A stretch of DNA of 64,000 bases from Macrocystis pyrifera (lineage: Eukaryota > Sar > Phaeophyceae > Laminariales > Laminariaceae), in NCBI GenBank assembly GCA_031763025.1, contig JASSKH010000001.1, forward strand, positions 10,023,102-10,087,101. The letters are read 5' to 3'. The position numbers and the translations under genes were made by a program. The notes beneath the pieces are model-generated. The model was not told the DNA's origin, did no database searches, and worked only from the letters and a program-made list of their open reading frames with translations. Of this stretch, positions 1 through 12,256 are shown one piece after another. Position 1 is the stretch's first letter. Each line of letters begins with the position of its first letter.

Positions 1-589
1 GCCAGTTGACCTTTAGTTGGGTTGGCGTTGGAATTACGGCTTGTGTACCGGGTTGTGTTGTGCATTGTGTGGTGTTTGTTGTGCTGCGTGTGCTCTATGT
101 GGTCAGGGAAATATCGTGGTCGATAATTTCCAGTTGCTACGAGAGGCTGTCGGTTGAGTCACGCGTGCTGGATCGGGATGCCCCTCCACGCCACCGACAT
201 TGCCGCCGTTGTAGGATGATAGCTGCGAGTTCATACTACACCGAGAAGCGGGATGTACTTAGGTTGGGGGTTTGGATCGTATGGCGGTGCTTTATGTGCG
301 TTGTTCCTGCAGAGCTGTGGCTGCTCCTGCTGCATGCTGCGGCAAAGCTGCGCTGTGTGCTGTACGATGTGTTACACAATGAAAAGAAAACGCCCAGAAA
401 AGCTTACTACCGAATAATATTCTACGTACTATGTCGGAAAAGTGCCCACGTACGTATTTTGGGAAAAGCCTTATTTCACGCTGGCCGTCACATATTTTGC
501 CATCGTATAAGACTCGATAGGTGTCTTTTTCTCTAATCTTCCCTAAATAAGTACGCAATCGTAATTTTAAATGCGTCTATTACAGTACG
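1..589. other. unassigned DNA
   Basis: I recognise no gene, repeat or RNA here. Open frames exist on both strands (for example 6-536 on +), but their translations are Cys/Arg/Val-rich without domain character and look like chance frames. Confidence 0.5.
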
Positions 590-1180
590 ACCACGAGTAG
601 TGTCGATTACTTTGTAACCGTCGTGCGTACAAGCGCAATAAATGCCAAGAAACCTCGCTGCATACCACTACTGTGCCGCCGTAGATATGTCACTTTTGTC
701 ATTCCCACTTCTAGCAATAGTAGGCTGTGAAAGAGTCTGGTGCATCACTGCTACTAACAACACGAAAAAGTCTAATTCGCTTTCTTTTTGCGGTCCTCTA
801 TATGGTGCAGACATCTTCTGTTTATATTCGCTCGTCTGTCGATTACTTTGCAACTGCTTGTTGGGGACATTACACTTCGTTTTATTTTGTGATCCTCTGT
901 GTGGTACAGACATGGTCTGCCTATTTTGTCTGTCAATCACTTTGTGATCATCGTGTATTTCGGTACTCTTATATTTCGCGGTAAAGAGATCTCGTGTCAA
1001 TCTGTCATTTGCTTTGTAGTAAAGCACGTCACAGTCGCAGTATCAACTTCAAGACGAAAACTAATTCGTTTTTACTTTCCGATCCTCTGTGTGGTACAGA
1101 CATATATGTTCTGTCTAATCGTCTGTCGATCACTTTGTTGCCGTCGTATATTTCGTCTCCCCGATTTCAGAAAATATATA
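590..1180. repeat. degenerate tandem repeat, 3-4 units
   Basis: A module recurs with drift: a T-rich stretch, then GATCCTCTGTGTGGTACAGA (or a close variant), then a segment like CTGTCGATTACTTTG. The GTGTGGTACAGACAT-type core is seen near 799-815, 895-912 and 1090-1106. The CTGTCGAT-type core is seen near 602, 836, 938 and 1125. Spacing is uneven, so units have indels. No coding function is apparent. Confidence 0.55.
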
Positions 1181-1286
1181 CCTGGTAAATATTATTTCTT
1201 GCAAGCTGTACCTGGATCCACCACCGCCTGGACTCAACATGACCGTATGATAGCATGCTTCGTAAAAGGAGTTTGTCTTTCCGTAC

Positions 1287-1544
1287 TTAGGGACGAGTAG
1301 GCTTCCGCCTTCCATAGTCGCTTGGAACCGGAGCCGTGAACCGTGGGCTCTTCTTATAGGCGAGGGGAGAGATTCTACGATATACAGACAATGGCAGATG
1401 TCGTTTCCCGTATGCACTACCACCGTATGGACCAGGCATTGGTGGCTGTTGAGCGGTAGGGCGTCCTGCTCCCGCCGTGCTATCGTTCTGCTGCATTGGC
1501 GTACCACTTTGTCCCGTAATATAGTAACCGTTCGGATTTAACAA
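1287..1544 (-). CDS. possible exon, Pro/Gln/Gly-rich
   Basis: A minus-strand open frame of 85 codons opens with a low-complexity segment containing NGYYITGQSGTPMQQN and GRPTAQQPPMPGPYGGSAYG. This composition is typical of disordered C-terminal tails and differs from the Cys/Arg-rich chance frames around it. No domain is recognisable and no splice sites can be fixed. It may be a terminal exon of a host gene lying outside the recognisable region, or a chance frame. Confidence 0.25.
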   Translation of the reverse strand: MLNPNGYYITGQSGTPMQQNDSTAGAGRPTAQQPPMPGPYGGSAYGKRHLPLSVYRRISPLAYKKSPRFTAPVPSDYGRRKPTRP

Positions 1545-3218
1545 TGACGCGCGCGAACGCGAAGCGCGATTTTTTTTCTTGGTTTTCCAAGGAAAAAAAG
1601 CGGACGTTCAGTCTGAGCCAAACCCAGCCTGCTGGGATGCCGTCTGTGCCCGTGCAGACCGATCTCTCTCAACACTCACACCAATCCAACTGCGACTTCA
1701 CGAAAAAAAAAAAGCAAACAGAGAACAAGGCTCAAATGCTTGTCATCGAGGGCATCAACAGAATGAGTACCAACGGGGTATTAAATTTACGGACAGGGGG
1801 GGCTTTTTCGCTGTGTCCAATCTATAAAGGAAAACACGTCTCTCACTGCAAGTCAAGTGCAAGTATATACGGGGTTTGCTCGCTGCTGCAGATGTGCTCC
1901 GGGGCTCGAATCCACGGAGACCTGCTGTTGCCACTGTCGCTTGTATTGCAGTCTGGTGCTGGTGTTGCTGTGGTCTCGCAACACGTACGCACTCCAAACC
2001 TGTGCATAATTTGTCGGTACCTGGTACTACTGTATAATACTGCTGTACCTTTGGTATAGTACCGCATCATGCTGTGTAGTACCGAATCGTGCTGCGTGGT
2101 CAAGTATAGTGGTAGTTCCAGCAAATGGCGGTACTATTGTATAGCAAGGCGGTACGATGTCCCGATAGAAGGTTGCCTAAATCGCTTGGCACGGCTAGAA
2201 CTTGCAGAAAGGCGGTGACCGCCCTATTGAGGGCTGTCCCCTCAATAATATGGCAATCTGCCGCCTTATTGAGGGCGGTCGAAGGTTACACATCGGCACA
2301 GCCACCCTCTCAGCCTGGTCGTACAGTGCTTCCGCACATCGGTATGTAACCCCACCACCCCCCCAGGACATACCGTTGTACCGCTCGAGTAGTAGATGTG
2401 GAGTATCGAACCCCGAAATGCTGCGAATAACCGTATCCGCAGCACAAACTCTTTCTAACCGGTATCCATCTTCTTCACTAGAGCACAACAGATAAAATGA
2501 ATCGAGCCTGGACACGAGCAACACAAATGACACTCATTCGATTGCGATACCACTGTGACACAGTAAGTTCCTAATGAATAAAACGGGAAACATAACTGTT
2601 GTTCCAACGGTATCGGGTGGAGTTCTTCGGTTTAGGAGGTCCGGCAGTCGGACATATTTTGGCCGAAACCATGCTACCCCTATTGTAGCACGTGTCAATA
2701 GGGTTGCCCCTATGCTTAAGCAACCATGAAAATACATGTGCAACCACTGCGCGCGCAGTCTTTAGTCAGCTTATGTCGGAGATCGAGGCCAAAAACGTTG
2801 TTGTTGCGAAATCGTTCCTCATCGGAGTTTACTTGCTTTCCACCAGGTTTTGTAGGATGAATGCCTTGCGATGGTTTTTCACTTGGAACCTGTTTTTGGC
2901 TCGCAAGAGACTACATGCACCTATTTTTGGTGTTCGCCTTACGTTTAAGTCCGCAAAATCCACGGCTCCATCCAACATGAAATATGAAAACCTAGGGAAA
3001 AGCAGGACAATGCCGCCCATTGGTGCTACACTACAGAAATTCTGGCGGGTTCCGTGCTAAATATTTGTTTTTTTAGGGGGGTGGCCGGTTTTGTACCATC
3101 CCCACCTCGACCCTTAAGATTTTTCACATGGCCTCATGTCATAGTTAAGAAACTAAAGAAGTGAAAAAAAACCCGTACGTGATGCCCGGGTTTCAACATA
3201 TTTTCCTATTTCCAGACG
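1545..3218. other. unassigned DNA with one inverted repeat
   Basis: No gene is supported. At 2217-2281 the sequence GACCGCCCT is answered by AGGGCGGTC about 45 bases later. Internal copies of CTATTGAGGG and CCTCAATAA can form further stems. A plus-strand frame at 2692-3060 (122 codons) and an overlapping minus frame at 2829-3020 are open, but neither shows a domain. Confidence 0.4.
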
Positions 3219-3301
3219 GTGATTTCTCTAAAATGCCCAAAACGGAGATGGTGTAAGAAAATCCTCGGGTTTAAGAAATGCTCCGATCAATCTGCGCTAA
3301 T

Positions 3302-3613
3302 TTACGTGCTGCCGCTGAAGGACGACCCAAATTGCGTACCAGAAACCCGATTCATCCAACAGACATTCAGCCTCTCGCCGAACACGATTTTCGTCGCTGC
3401 TCTTTTTTGGGGGGGCTCGGTCGTAGGATCTACCCCGGCCCTAGGATCTACCCCAGTAACCATGATAACCGTCTCCTCAATTCCAGCCAATTTGAGCTTC
3501 CAGACTAGAGCCGGGTACTCGTTGTTGATATGGCACTGGTTGTAGTCACGCACCCGGCAGCATGAGCAAAAAACAAGGCGCCACAGAGGTGTACAGCTGG
3601 TGGTCTGCAGCAA
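3302..3613 (-). pseudogene. unrecognised protein remnant
   Basis: A 103-codon minus-strand frame has more protein-like composition than its surroundings. It contains NNEYPALVWKLKLAGIEETV and a later stretch KIVFGERLNVCWMNRVSG. It lies about 250 bp downstream of the transposase-like pseudogene on the same strand, separated by a Glu/Arg-rich low-complexity tract. It could therefore be a further piece of that element. I do not recognise the family. Confidence 0.3.
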
Positions 3614-3863
3614 TCTTCTCTACAGGAATTACCTTGTTCCCTGACACTGGAGTCTCGTTTTACTCTTCCTCCTTCTCCTCCTCCTCCTCTCCGGACTCTA
3701 CCTTCCTACGACTCTTCCGACGCTTCTGATCTTCTGATTCCTCCCCGTCCCCTGATCATTTCGTGTGTAACTTCCGCACCCCGCCGCCGTGCCTGGTGCA
3801 ACTAGAGGCACCCCGCCCCTCGTCTTGGTCTTTCCCTTCTCCTCCTCGTCGCCAACGTAGCCC

Positions 3864-5480
3864 TTAAACCTCACATTTCTTTTCCGCTGTCCGCTGAAGC
3901 ACCTGCTGGGGCCATCGGATCCCACCCCCGCCCCCTGTCCTCCTCATCGTGGCTCTGTCCCTCCACCCTCTCGGTCCCCTGCTCTGAGGTCTATCGAACG
4001 TACGCCCCTCACCCTTAGCACGGTGAGCGCCGTCACCTCTACCTTCCCCTCGTCCATTGTCCTTGCCACCAACCAATATTTTCTTCATGACATCCGCAAA
4101 GTATTGTTTCTCCCCAGCCTCATGGTAGTGAGGGCGTCGGGTCTAGCCGTGTTGTCCCCGACCAAAAGGTACGTGTCCCGTGTACCGGGGATGCTCTTCA
4201 GCGCCGGCTGCAGCCTGGATACCTTCGCTGGTCCGATAAGCTTAACGTGTACACTACGGATGCGATACGGAGATCACGTGGCGAGGTAGTCGGTGATGTC
4301 CGTCTTCACGATGTCACCAGATAACTCTTTCAAGAAGCACACCACGCCGGCTGCGCCATCGATGAAATTGCCCGGAGCGGAGTGCTTCATCGCATTCTTG
4401 ACCATTCCACCTATGCCGTCGTGGCAAACTTTGAAGTGAGAGGTTACCGCATAGTGATGCATTATGATGAATTTAATCCGACGCATACTGTCGGACAGAA
4501 ATCGGAAGATGCATCTGCCCTTGTACTGCTTGGCGCAGATGTCCGTGAACGTGTGCATGCGGGGCGTCCGGATGTCCTCTCGAGCGGCAGGAAGTGCTGC
4601 ATATCCGGGTTCATGCAGTAGTAATCCGCGATCTGAGCCAGCGCATTGAGATGGAGGTCGACGTCGTGTACAGGGTCCTCGGAAGCAAAGACCAACGTCT
4701 CGATCAGGTGCACCCTGGCGCCGCCCACTCATAGCTGCGAGCGAAATGCACGATCGCTCCATGAAGTTGGTCTGAAGGTGCCTCGCACACGTCGAGACGC
4801 TCGGGTGTGTGTGGATGTTCTTCTCGATTGAGCCCGTTTCGATGATGATGTCGCCGTTTTTAAACTTGCCCGTGGTAGTCTCTCTGCCACTTCGCCTTCG
4901 CGTGGTGGGCCATGGACAGCTTGCTGCGCTTATTAAACTCCATCCAAAGGTCGCAAAGCTTGCCCTCCGTCTCCACTTGTTGATTGAGTAGCGGCTTCTT
5001 CCAGGGCCTCTTTACGTCTTCATAGTGTGTCCACTTCACCAGCTGATCGGACGTCTCCAGAGCCTTGAAGGTCGGGGTGCCTCCTCCTCGCCTGAACCCA
5101 CAGGATGCACAGTCGAAGGAGTTCCACGCCAACTTCCGTCTCATGAACCCATGCTGATCGTGTGGATTTCCGCTCGTAGGCCTCCCTTTGGGCACGCGGT
5201 GGCGTCGGAGAAGGTCCCCAAGTACGCCCACGGGTGCTTCCATATCTGGTCTCTGTCCTTGGCGACGCACCCTCGACACCCGCATACCTCAGGTTCCTGC
5301 ACGGTCACGTCACGCAGCGCCAAGAGGTACATGTCTTGCTGCGTGTGGACCTTGTACGGGCATTGGTCTGTATCGGTGCAGTCAGGCACTTGCACCTCGT
5401 CGAGAGTAATAGAGTGCGCTCAGGGTCCAGGATATCCTCTCCCTTCTCCGACTTCCAGATCTTTCGAGTAACGCTGACAT
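3864..5480 (-). pseudogene. DDE-transposase-like gene, frameshifted
   Basis: Read on the minus strand, consecutive blocks in different frames make one protein. The first block, near 5480-5150, contains KIWKSEKGEDILDPERT and DRDQIWKHPWAYLGTFSDA. Next is 5110-4860 (TPTFKALETSDQLVKWTHYE, LCDLWMEFNKRSKLSMAHHA), then 4728-4590 (VHLIETLVFASEDPVHDVDL). The block at 4590-4274 contains DICAKQYKGRCIF and SHFKVCHDGIGGMVKNAMK, and a tail runs to about 3870. The paired signature of D-x-A-x-QYK-x-R followed by HF...DG-x-GG-x-VK is one I know from a eukaryotic family of DDE-type transposon proteins. The catalytic assignment is inference. At least three frameshifts and an in-frame TGA (about 4274) make it a dead copy. 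No terminal repeats were found, so the element's limits are unknown. Confidence 0.55.
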
Positions 5481-8400
5481 TGTACATGACAATAGATACA
5501 CATATATCAGGTATCTTCAGTAGTTTGTGCCCACAGCACCCAGTCAACGATGCAGCAGCACCAAACAACAAAACTGGTGGTGCAGGTAAACGCAACAGTC
5601 AGCACAGCAATACACGAGTACAAGACAGGTGGGTGAAGCTAAAAGCAGAAAGCCTGCATCACATAATGTTTTGTTTCTAACACAGTTTACGTAACTATCC
5701 TTATAGTTATATCTGTACGGCGGCGCACACAAGAGGGAGTATACTTTACAGCACACACAACCTTGAGAGTCCTTTGGGTGTCTCACCTTCGGATCAGCAA
5801 CCGGTTCGGCAGGCTGCTTGCCGCTGGAACTCCGAACCCTCCTAACTGGATGCGACGCCGCGATGACCGCCATGGCAGCGCAGGTCATGTTTCTGTCGGC
5901 ACCCCTCTTGTGGCTGCCCCGTGTGGGTGGAACACCGCTGTTTCGGACCGCCTTTTCTTGTGCATCTCGCTTTTGCCTTGGATGACCTCGTCAGCCTTCT
6001 GAGAGGCCATCGAGGACAAAGCTGCTTCCGTCTTTTCTATGAGTCGATGAGGGTGGTAGTGAGCTGAAGGCCACAGGTGCGTGGAGCCCATATCTGCCTC
6101 ACGGCATGCTTGGTTGAGTCAACAAGCATGGTACGTTCGCACGACCCCGATGATGAGATGGCCGCTGGGCTCAGCCCAGTCTGAGAACTGCTTATGAGAA
6201 AGAATTTCCCATCATGGCTTTTTGTGTCTGAATAAACGTTTGAGCGGCTCTACTCCCCCTACGTCGGCCAAGCGGAAGCGATTGCGCAACTCGTCAAGGG
6301 AAAAAAATCTCGGGAATGCGACAAAAAAAAAGAACTATCTCCGCGAAGAGAAACTTTTGGTTTCCTGAGTATTTTTTAGATACTCTCTTTCCGGCGTTTA
6401 CAAGCGAAGCACGAAGTTGATATTCAAAAAGCGTTTCATGGTCGGAGGGACAATCAATTTTTACCCCACAATGCACAACGGGCACCATATTGCATGTAGC
6501 CTGTGGGACATTGCTGAACTCTGTGATTGATACTGTTGACCTCTGCTATTCGTCTACACTGCACCGAAAGGTAGCGTGTCAGCTTGCGTTTGTTAGCGAC
6601 CACAACAACGACATCAACCAACCTGACGTGCGCTTAAGCTTCGAAGTACGAGACACTAGTAGTAGTTGTGTGATTGATCAGAACGATTACGAAGGGGTTG
6701 ATGGCCTACCATATACATTTTGAATTTTCACACCACGGAATACATATGCCAAGACCACTACTACTCTTTACCGTAACAGCGTCAAAATCAATAATCATGT
6801 CATATCACCTACCATGCCGGTGTACCCCGTGAGTTCGTGGTATACCTAAAAATACTAATAACAGGGTCGACCTCACGAGTTCGAGCCCCCCACCTCTGCA
6901 AACACAACCGCGAAAAAACACAATCCGTGCCGTACACCTAAGGAACTTCTTGCAGAGTCACCGAAGTGGTGCCTTTTCGAGAGCGAGGTCTGAGTCACAG
7001 TTAGCAGCGGGTAGACAGGCCGCCAATCAGGTGTCCCGTGCTGTTGTGTTGTGCCATCAGAACAAAACCGAATCAATTTTAGTACAAACGGAGATATCAG
7101 CCGAAACTGTTCCCGTCCGCCGGCTGCAGGGGACGTTTTTCACAACGCAAGACAAAATACAGTAGTTTGCTGATTGATCCTCAAAGCGTGAGAAGTTATA
7201 TTGTGGAACGGGAGGCCGGGGCGGAGGCTCGGACGCACCTTGACATAAAACCTTGACAACGATTATAAACCCTTGACGCGTAAACCTCGAGCGAGGAAAC
7301 GCAAGGCAGCATGCTCAGTACATTCGCTCCAAGTCGACGAGGCGAAATACCATAGTGAAGCCATACTGGTGCTGGAATTCCCTAGTCGTCGGCCGCACTT
7401 TCATGGTCTTACCTCCTATGGGCAATTAAACTCATTTGGCGCGAAGCGCCAAAAAAGATAGCGACCAAACAAAACGCGGTGTGTACAGGCTCCCAATATT
7501 TTACGAGTGTCTGCCTGTAATAATCGTGTTTTTGCATTACCGATTGTGAGAGCTATACGTTACCGATTTCCACAACCCCAGTATCTGCCGAAGCGGGTCA
7601 TCTTGAGCTAACGCGTGGGACTGGTCTCGTTGCAAGCCATCTCGAGTTGCGCTCGCATTTGCCGTGGTATTGGTGTGTTTTGCGTGCAGCAGGATTTAAT
7701 TTTGTTTCCGTTTTTTTTTTCTTACGAGCGCACAAGGCCTACACACCGCATGTGTAGCCTTGCCTCATGTATCTCTATATTACTGCTGCAGTACTTGCCT
7801 ACAATGAAGCTTTGGGGACCATTTACACTCGCACACAACAGAGATGCTGTGCACTTTGTCTTTCTTGTTCCGCTCTGCTTAGGTCTTCTTCCCTTTCTTC
7901 TTGGAATTTTGAATTGGTCGACAACATCACGAGCACACTCACCGTGAGTGAGCAGCTTTGCCGACCGAGTGAAATGAAGAAGTATAAATGAGTACGTGCA
8001 GGTGAAAGGCCATGTAAGATGAAAACACAAGATGTGCCAGTCGCATCTTCTCTTGTACGTGGTACATATTGACAATATCGAGTAATTTCTTGGTCCCATA
8101 ATGTGGTATCATGTTTTGACATTATTATTGGTTTGCCCCTCGACAGTAGCAGTCGTGAATTCCATTTGGTGTAACTGCGCAGAAGCAGTCTTCGTTGATC
8201 ATTGCTCCCACAGCCCCCCGAACCATACAAATAAAAAAAATGCGCTTCACATATAGCTCACGTGCACCCCCGCTCTTGGACGCCGTGCACCGACCGAAAG
8301 TATCGGGTGTAGTTGCATGGAGAGTATACCCACAATTCGTGCGAAACAATCAAGGCACGTGAAAACGTTGATTGGCAGAATGCGCAACGCAAGAAAACAC

Positions 8401-9831
8401 CATCATCATCTTGTTCTCAAAGGGCTAATAAGGTTGGCTAAAACCTATGGTATCTACTTGAAAAATATGGAGTCAATGTACACGCTGCACGCGTCGTACA
8501 TCATATAGTTTTTGATCTCAGCAGTACTCTCCAAATTGCCTGCATTTGACATACACTATTATTGCTTGTGCGACAGGCCAGAATTGAAGCCCGCCTGATG
8601 TAACTCGTCTCAGGCGCATCCAACTCGCACCGCCGACTGAATTTACAAGTGTCATTCTTCCCCGTCGACTGTCTTGAGTCGCGGCAACGCTCGTCTGGTA
8701 CACAGCAGTGAATGTGCCCTCCTACCTTGTGATCCAAACAACTGATTCTAGTGATATTTGTATGCCCCCACTGTCATATAATACCCAGTTGATACGACGT
8801 GCGGGCAAACGTTGGAAAACACCGATGTCATTGATGATTGCACAGCAATACTCTGGTGTCCCCTAATCTCGAACAGCTTGATGTTTTGCATACTATCTGT
8901 TTAAACTAAAGGTCGTCGTCGATTCACTCTGCACGCGTGGCGCCTGCAAGACCTCCACTATCCACGGGAGCGCGCAGCTAGTCCTGATGGGCTAATATTT
9001 CTCTCGAACGGGCCTTAGCGCTTCCCTGCTGATGCCCGCGTCACCGCCCGTGGGGTGCGGGATGTGGGTAGCACGTGTCATGCTAGCCCAAAAATAGTGC
9101 ATACATTACCAGAACGGTATGGGGGCTCGCTTGAGCACCCAGAACTGAAGAAAACGGCATAGGTTTTGTTCGATGTTTCAACAGTACGCCTCCAGGTGGC
9201 CGGCCTTGTTGCTCAAAATCGAGACGACCGCAATATTTTCCCGCTTCCATATCCACGACGACATCGTACACTTCAATGACGGATTAGGAAAGTGTACAGA
9301 GCTCCGTCGGAACGACTAGCGTCATTAAAGTGGTACTGAGCTTGGAGGAGTGGCCGGTATGTTTTACTAGGGCGGCAGGCGACTCGAACAAATCGGCAGC
9401 GAAATAGCCGTGCTCGAGGGGTATGCATCAAGCTCCAGGACTGCGTAGTAACATTGATTCTACCGTGACATAGTTCCTCAATACCTCCCGCGCGTTTGGC
9501 ATCCTGCTACGATAACTGGATTGGGCCCCAACGTCACAGTAAGATATTGTGGAAATCCAGCTCGGATTCTTCGCGTTGCCCAACAGCACGAAGACGATTA
9601 TTTCACACGGGCGAGTACAGCCTATGAAGGCAATAGCAAATATTGCGTTTCAATGTCGGAAAAAACACCGATTAAGTCAGTGGCACCGTATCCAGCACTC
9701 GATCAAACTATTCCTGCATGGCCCCGTGTAATAGCTGCTCATGCCCCCCCTTTGAAAGTTATGCTCCGTCCCTGCATGATAGGGATGCGAGGGTCTATGG
9801 TCGTACGACTACGACCATTCATGATATTAAT
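5481..9831. other. long unassigned stretch
   Basis: I find no gene I can support. A minus frame at 5885-6091 (68 codons, with EAALSSMASQKADEVIQGKS) is mildly protein-like and may be an exon. Near 6876-6893 an isolated GAGTTCGAGCC resembles a Pol III B box without a foldable tRNA around it. The remaining open frames are short and overlap on opposite strands. Confidence 0.4.
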
Positions 9832-9833
9832 TA

Positions 9834-9928
9834 CGAGGGACCATATTAAATAGGACCTACGGTACACAAAACATATATTTTCGTTGTTTTTACTCACAAT
9901 ATTTGGTCCTATTCATTATGGTCCCCCG
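9834..9928 (+). mobile_element. TA-flanked MITE, copy 1 (95 bp)
   Basis: The left end CGAGGGACCATATTAAATAG is mirrored by the right end, which reads CGGGGGACCATAATGAATAG on the opposite strand. Both ends continue into GGACC. TA flanks each side (9832-9833 and 9929-9930). A related copy lies inverted at 53406-53510. A TA duplication and a length near 100 bp fit Stowaway-like, Tc1/mariner-mobilised MITEs; that class assignment is inference. Confidence 0.7.
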
Positions 9929-9930
9929 TA

Positions 9931-10648
9931 GTAGTACACCCCCCCCCACTCCCTACGTCAGCAATATCATGATCGTGGTGATCAAGAGTGGCCATAGAAT
10001 CTCCTTGCATGCGAGCAGATGCATATACACTCTTCTGCACCATTTGTACTGCAAGCACGCTGATATATTAGAAAGCCAGCCGCAGAATACTCCCTTGCCT
10101 GGATACTATATTGGCAGGCCATCGGAATCAGTCAGTCTGTCAGTCAGCCTTGACGTGCAGCCTTCCTCGCTCCCTCCCTCAGCAAAGATTGCTGGGTCTT
10201 CAAGCAGATGGATCCACCAAATGGGCCGCCGATACTATTCTAGCTCAGAAGAAGATCTCATCATGCTCATGATGACGGGATTATCCTGATAGAGGTGGCA
10301 ACGAACAAGAATAGGACAAAACAGTAGTGACAACGTCATAGGTTTGCGGAACAGCAGTGACAACTTACTTGAGGGGAGACCCAGTCAAAATCCTTGCCAC
10401 GTTGCGGCCGTATATTCACTCGGTAACACGGCACTCGGAGAACTTAATTGGAATCAAGTCTCGCACCCGACGTGAATTTCACGTATACCGTTGAAGCTAA
10501 CCCTCGGTACGTACGAATGAAGCGATGCCACTCCCACTCGTTTTCATGTCTACATGGTCTTGACTCCTGACCTAGTGGCGGAGGGCCTGCTTCACCGCCT
10601 CGAATTCCTCTGCGCTTTCTTCAGAAAAACGCATCTCCCAACATTGGT
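9931..10648. other. unassigned DNA
   Basis: No gene or repeat recognised. The open frame at 9903-10289 begins inside the MITE and shows no domain. Confidence 0.4.
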
Positions 10649-10921
10649 TGTGATCGGAGATCGACATGGATTTATCGTAGACTACTCAGGAGTTATATAT
10701 GGATGGTGGCTTTTATGATGTGGCCAAGAGGGTCCGTCGGCACGAATGGTGGGAATTATCTTTAGCCGCCTTTTATGTGCTGGTACGATGTTGTCGTGGA
10801 AGCATCTTTCATTGTCTTTTGTACTGAATAATATACATCTGTGTGTTTTTCCTGTGAGCTACGTGAGCTCTTCTCGATCGTCCTCGCCTGATATCCGTCT
10901 GAGCTTGAGGCCCTTCCAACA
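10649..10921 (+). repeat. direct repeat R1, left copy
   Basis: About 272 bp starting TGTGATCGGAGATCGAC and ending CCCTTCCAACA, recurring at 15064-15317 with one 20-bp and one 3-bp deletion. It starts TG and ends CA like an LTR. The copies lie 4.4 kb apart and bracket copia RNase H fragments, so an old LTR pair is possible. No clear primer-binding site follows this copy, so the LTR reading is tentative. Confidence 0.65.
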
Positions 10922-11002
10922 CGCTAGCGTGGCAGAAGAAGTCTCTGGCTTGGGCAGTTACCGGTCAGGCCAGCGCGGGTTGGACGTTCTTGAAATAAAT
11001 AT

Positions 11003-11867
11003 ATGTTTGGTGATGGTGGTTATGGTGATTTGATACAAGAGACCAGCAAGGAGGTGGCTGCGGGTCATCTCAGGCCTCGGGAAGCGTTTTTGAGGGTGGA
11101 AAGATGGAAGACGGTGCAGCTGATGGGGATCGTGGATAGGCTGTATTCCGAGAGACTTGTTCTGGTGCGCCACATCGTGGCCGGCGAAGAAGCTTGGACC
11201 GCGAGGAACGGCCGGGTTATCGTGTTCACGAGGGAACGGGCCCGGCTCAACGAGTTGGATTTTGAGATTTCGTCTGCGCAGCTGACGATAAAGCGGAGGC
11301 AAGAGGAGGTACACCCTCTACAGCGGTCACGGCAGCAGCATACCAGCTCGGCCGGACGTGAGCCGAAATTGGTAGACCCGCTTGGAGCTGGAGTCAGAGG
11401 CATCGCAGGTGAGCAGCAGCAACATCAGCCGCTGCCGCCGCCGCCGACTGCACGACAGAAACCGACCGAACATGATGGGGCAGAAAGAGAGGTGAAAGGT
11501 GATGAAGTGAATAATGAGGTGAAGGTGAAGGTGCAACGTGAAGTGATATATGAGGAGGTGAAGGTGCAAGCGGAGAGCGATGGCACCGGGGAGCAGCCCC
11601 AGCAGCCACGTCTGCAAGAGCAGGAGCAGGACCAAGTGGGTCCGCTAAGCGATTGCGACGATCGCGCCGAAGCGCAACAGCAGCAGCAGCAGGATCAAGT
11701 GGGTCCGCTACGCGCTTGCGACGATCGCGCTGAAGCGCAACAGCAGCAGCAGCAGGACCAAGTGGGTCCGCTAAGGGCTTGCGACGATCGCGCCGAAGCA
11801 CAACAGCAGCAGCAGCCGGACCAAGTGGGTCCGCTACACGCTTGCGACGATCGCGCCGAAGCGCAAA

Positions 11868-11908
<41 letters not shown>

Positions 11909-12256
11909 GACCAAGTGGGTCCGCTACGCGCTTGCGACGATCGCACCGAAAAAAAACGGCGACAGCGGCAGCAGAGTCAGGAGGGCTCGGTTAGCGCTGG
12001 AGGTGACAACCCTGGCAACCAACAGCCAGTACAAGAAGAGGTGGACGGAGTGGAGGTGAAGGGGGTGGAGAGTGAGAAGGGGGTGGAGAGGGTGGAGGAG
12101 GTCGAGAGGGTGGAGAGGGTGGACGGGGTGAAGGAAACTGGGGGACTGGTAGTGGGAGCGGAGCAGCATGGTGGTGGTGGGGCGAACATGGACACGGACG
12201 CTGGAGGGCGCTGGAACTGGGGTGGAGAAGGCTTCCCTCCTTTTGCACCAGATTAA
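11003..12256 (+). CDS. 417-codon polyQ-repeat protein, unknown function
   Basis: This is the longest uninterrupted frame in the window. Residues 1-110 are globular and charged, with RERARLNELDFEISSAQLTI suggesting helix or coiled coil. Residues about 125-200 are low-complexity and rich in Pro, Gln, Glu and Val. Residues about 209-317 hold five copies of a 21-residue unit, DQVGPLRACDDRAEAQ plus a glutamine run, the fourth with a long Gln expansion. Residues about 340-390 are a Val/Glu/Gly-rich repeat tract. The ATG at 11003 is the first in frame, 82 bp after repeat R1. No splice sites are needed. An AATAAA lies at 12655. It may be a host gene, or a gag-like gene of the element bounded by R1; I recognise no gag motif. 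No signal peptide is visible. Confidence 0.5.
11629..11955 (+). repeat. coding minisatellite, 63-bp unit
   Basis: Five in-frame units, four of 63 bp and one expanded by extra CAG codons at about 11868-11908. Each contains GACCAAGTGGGTCCGCTA (or a close variant) followed by a conserved TTGCGACGATCGC core. Near identity at DNA level, including silent sites, indicates recent array expansion. Confidence 0.85.

Noticed and set aside
6..536. 176-codon frame at the window start
   Set aside because: Cys/Arg/Val-rich translation without motifs, overlapped by an antisense frame; treated as chance.
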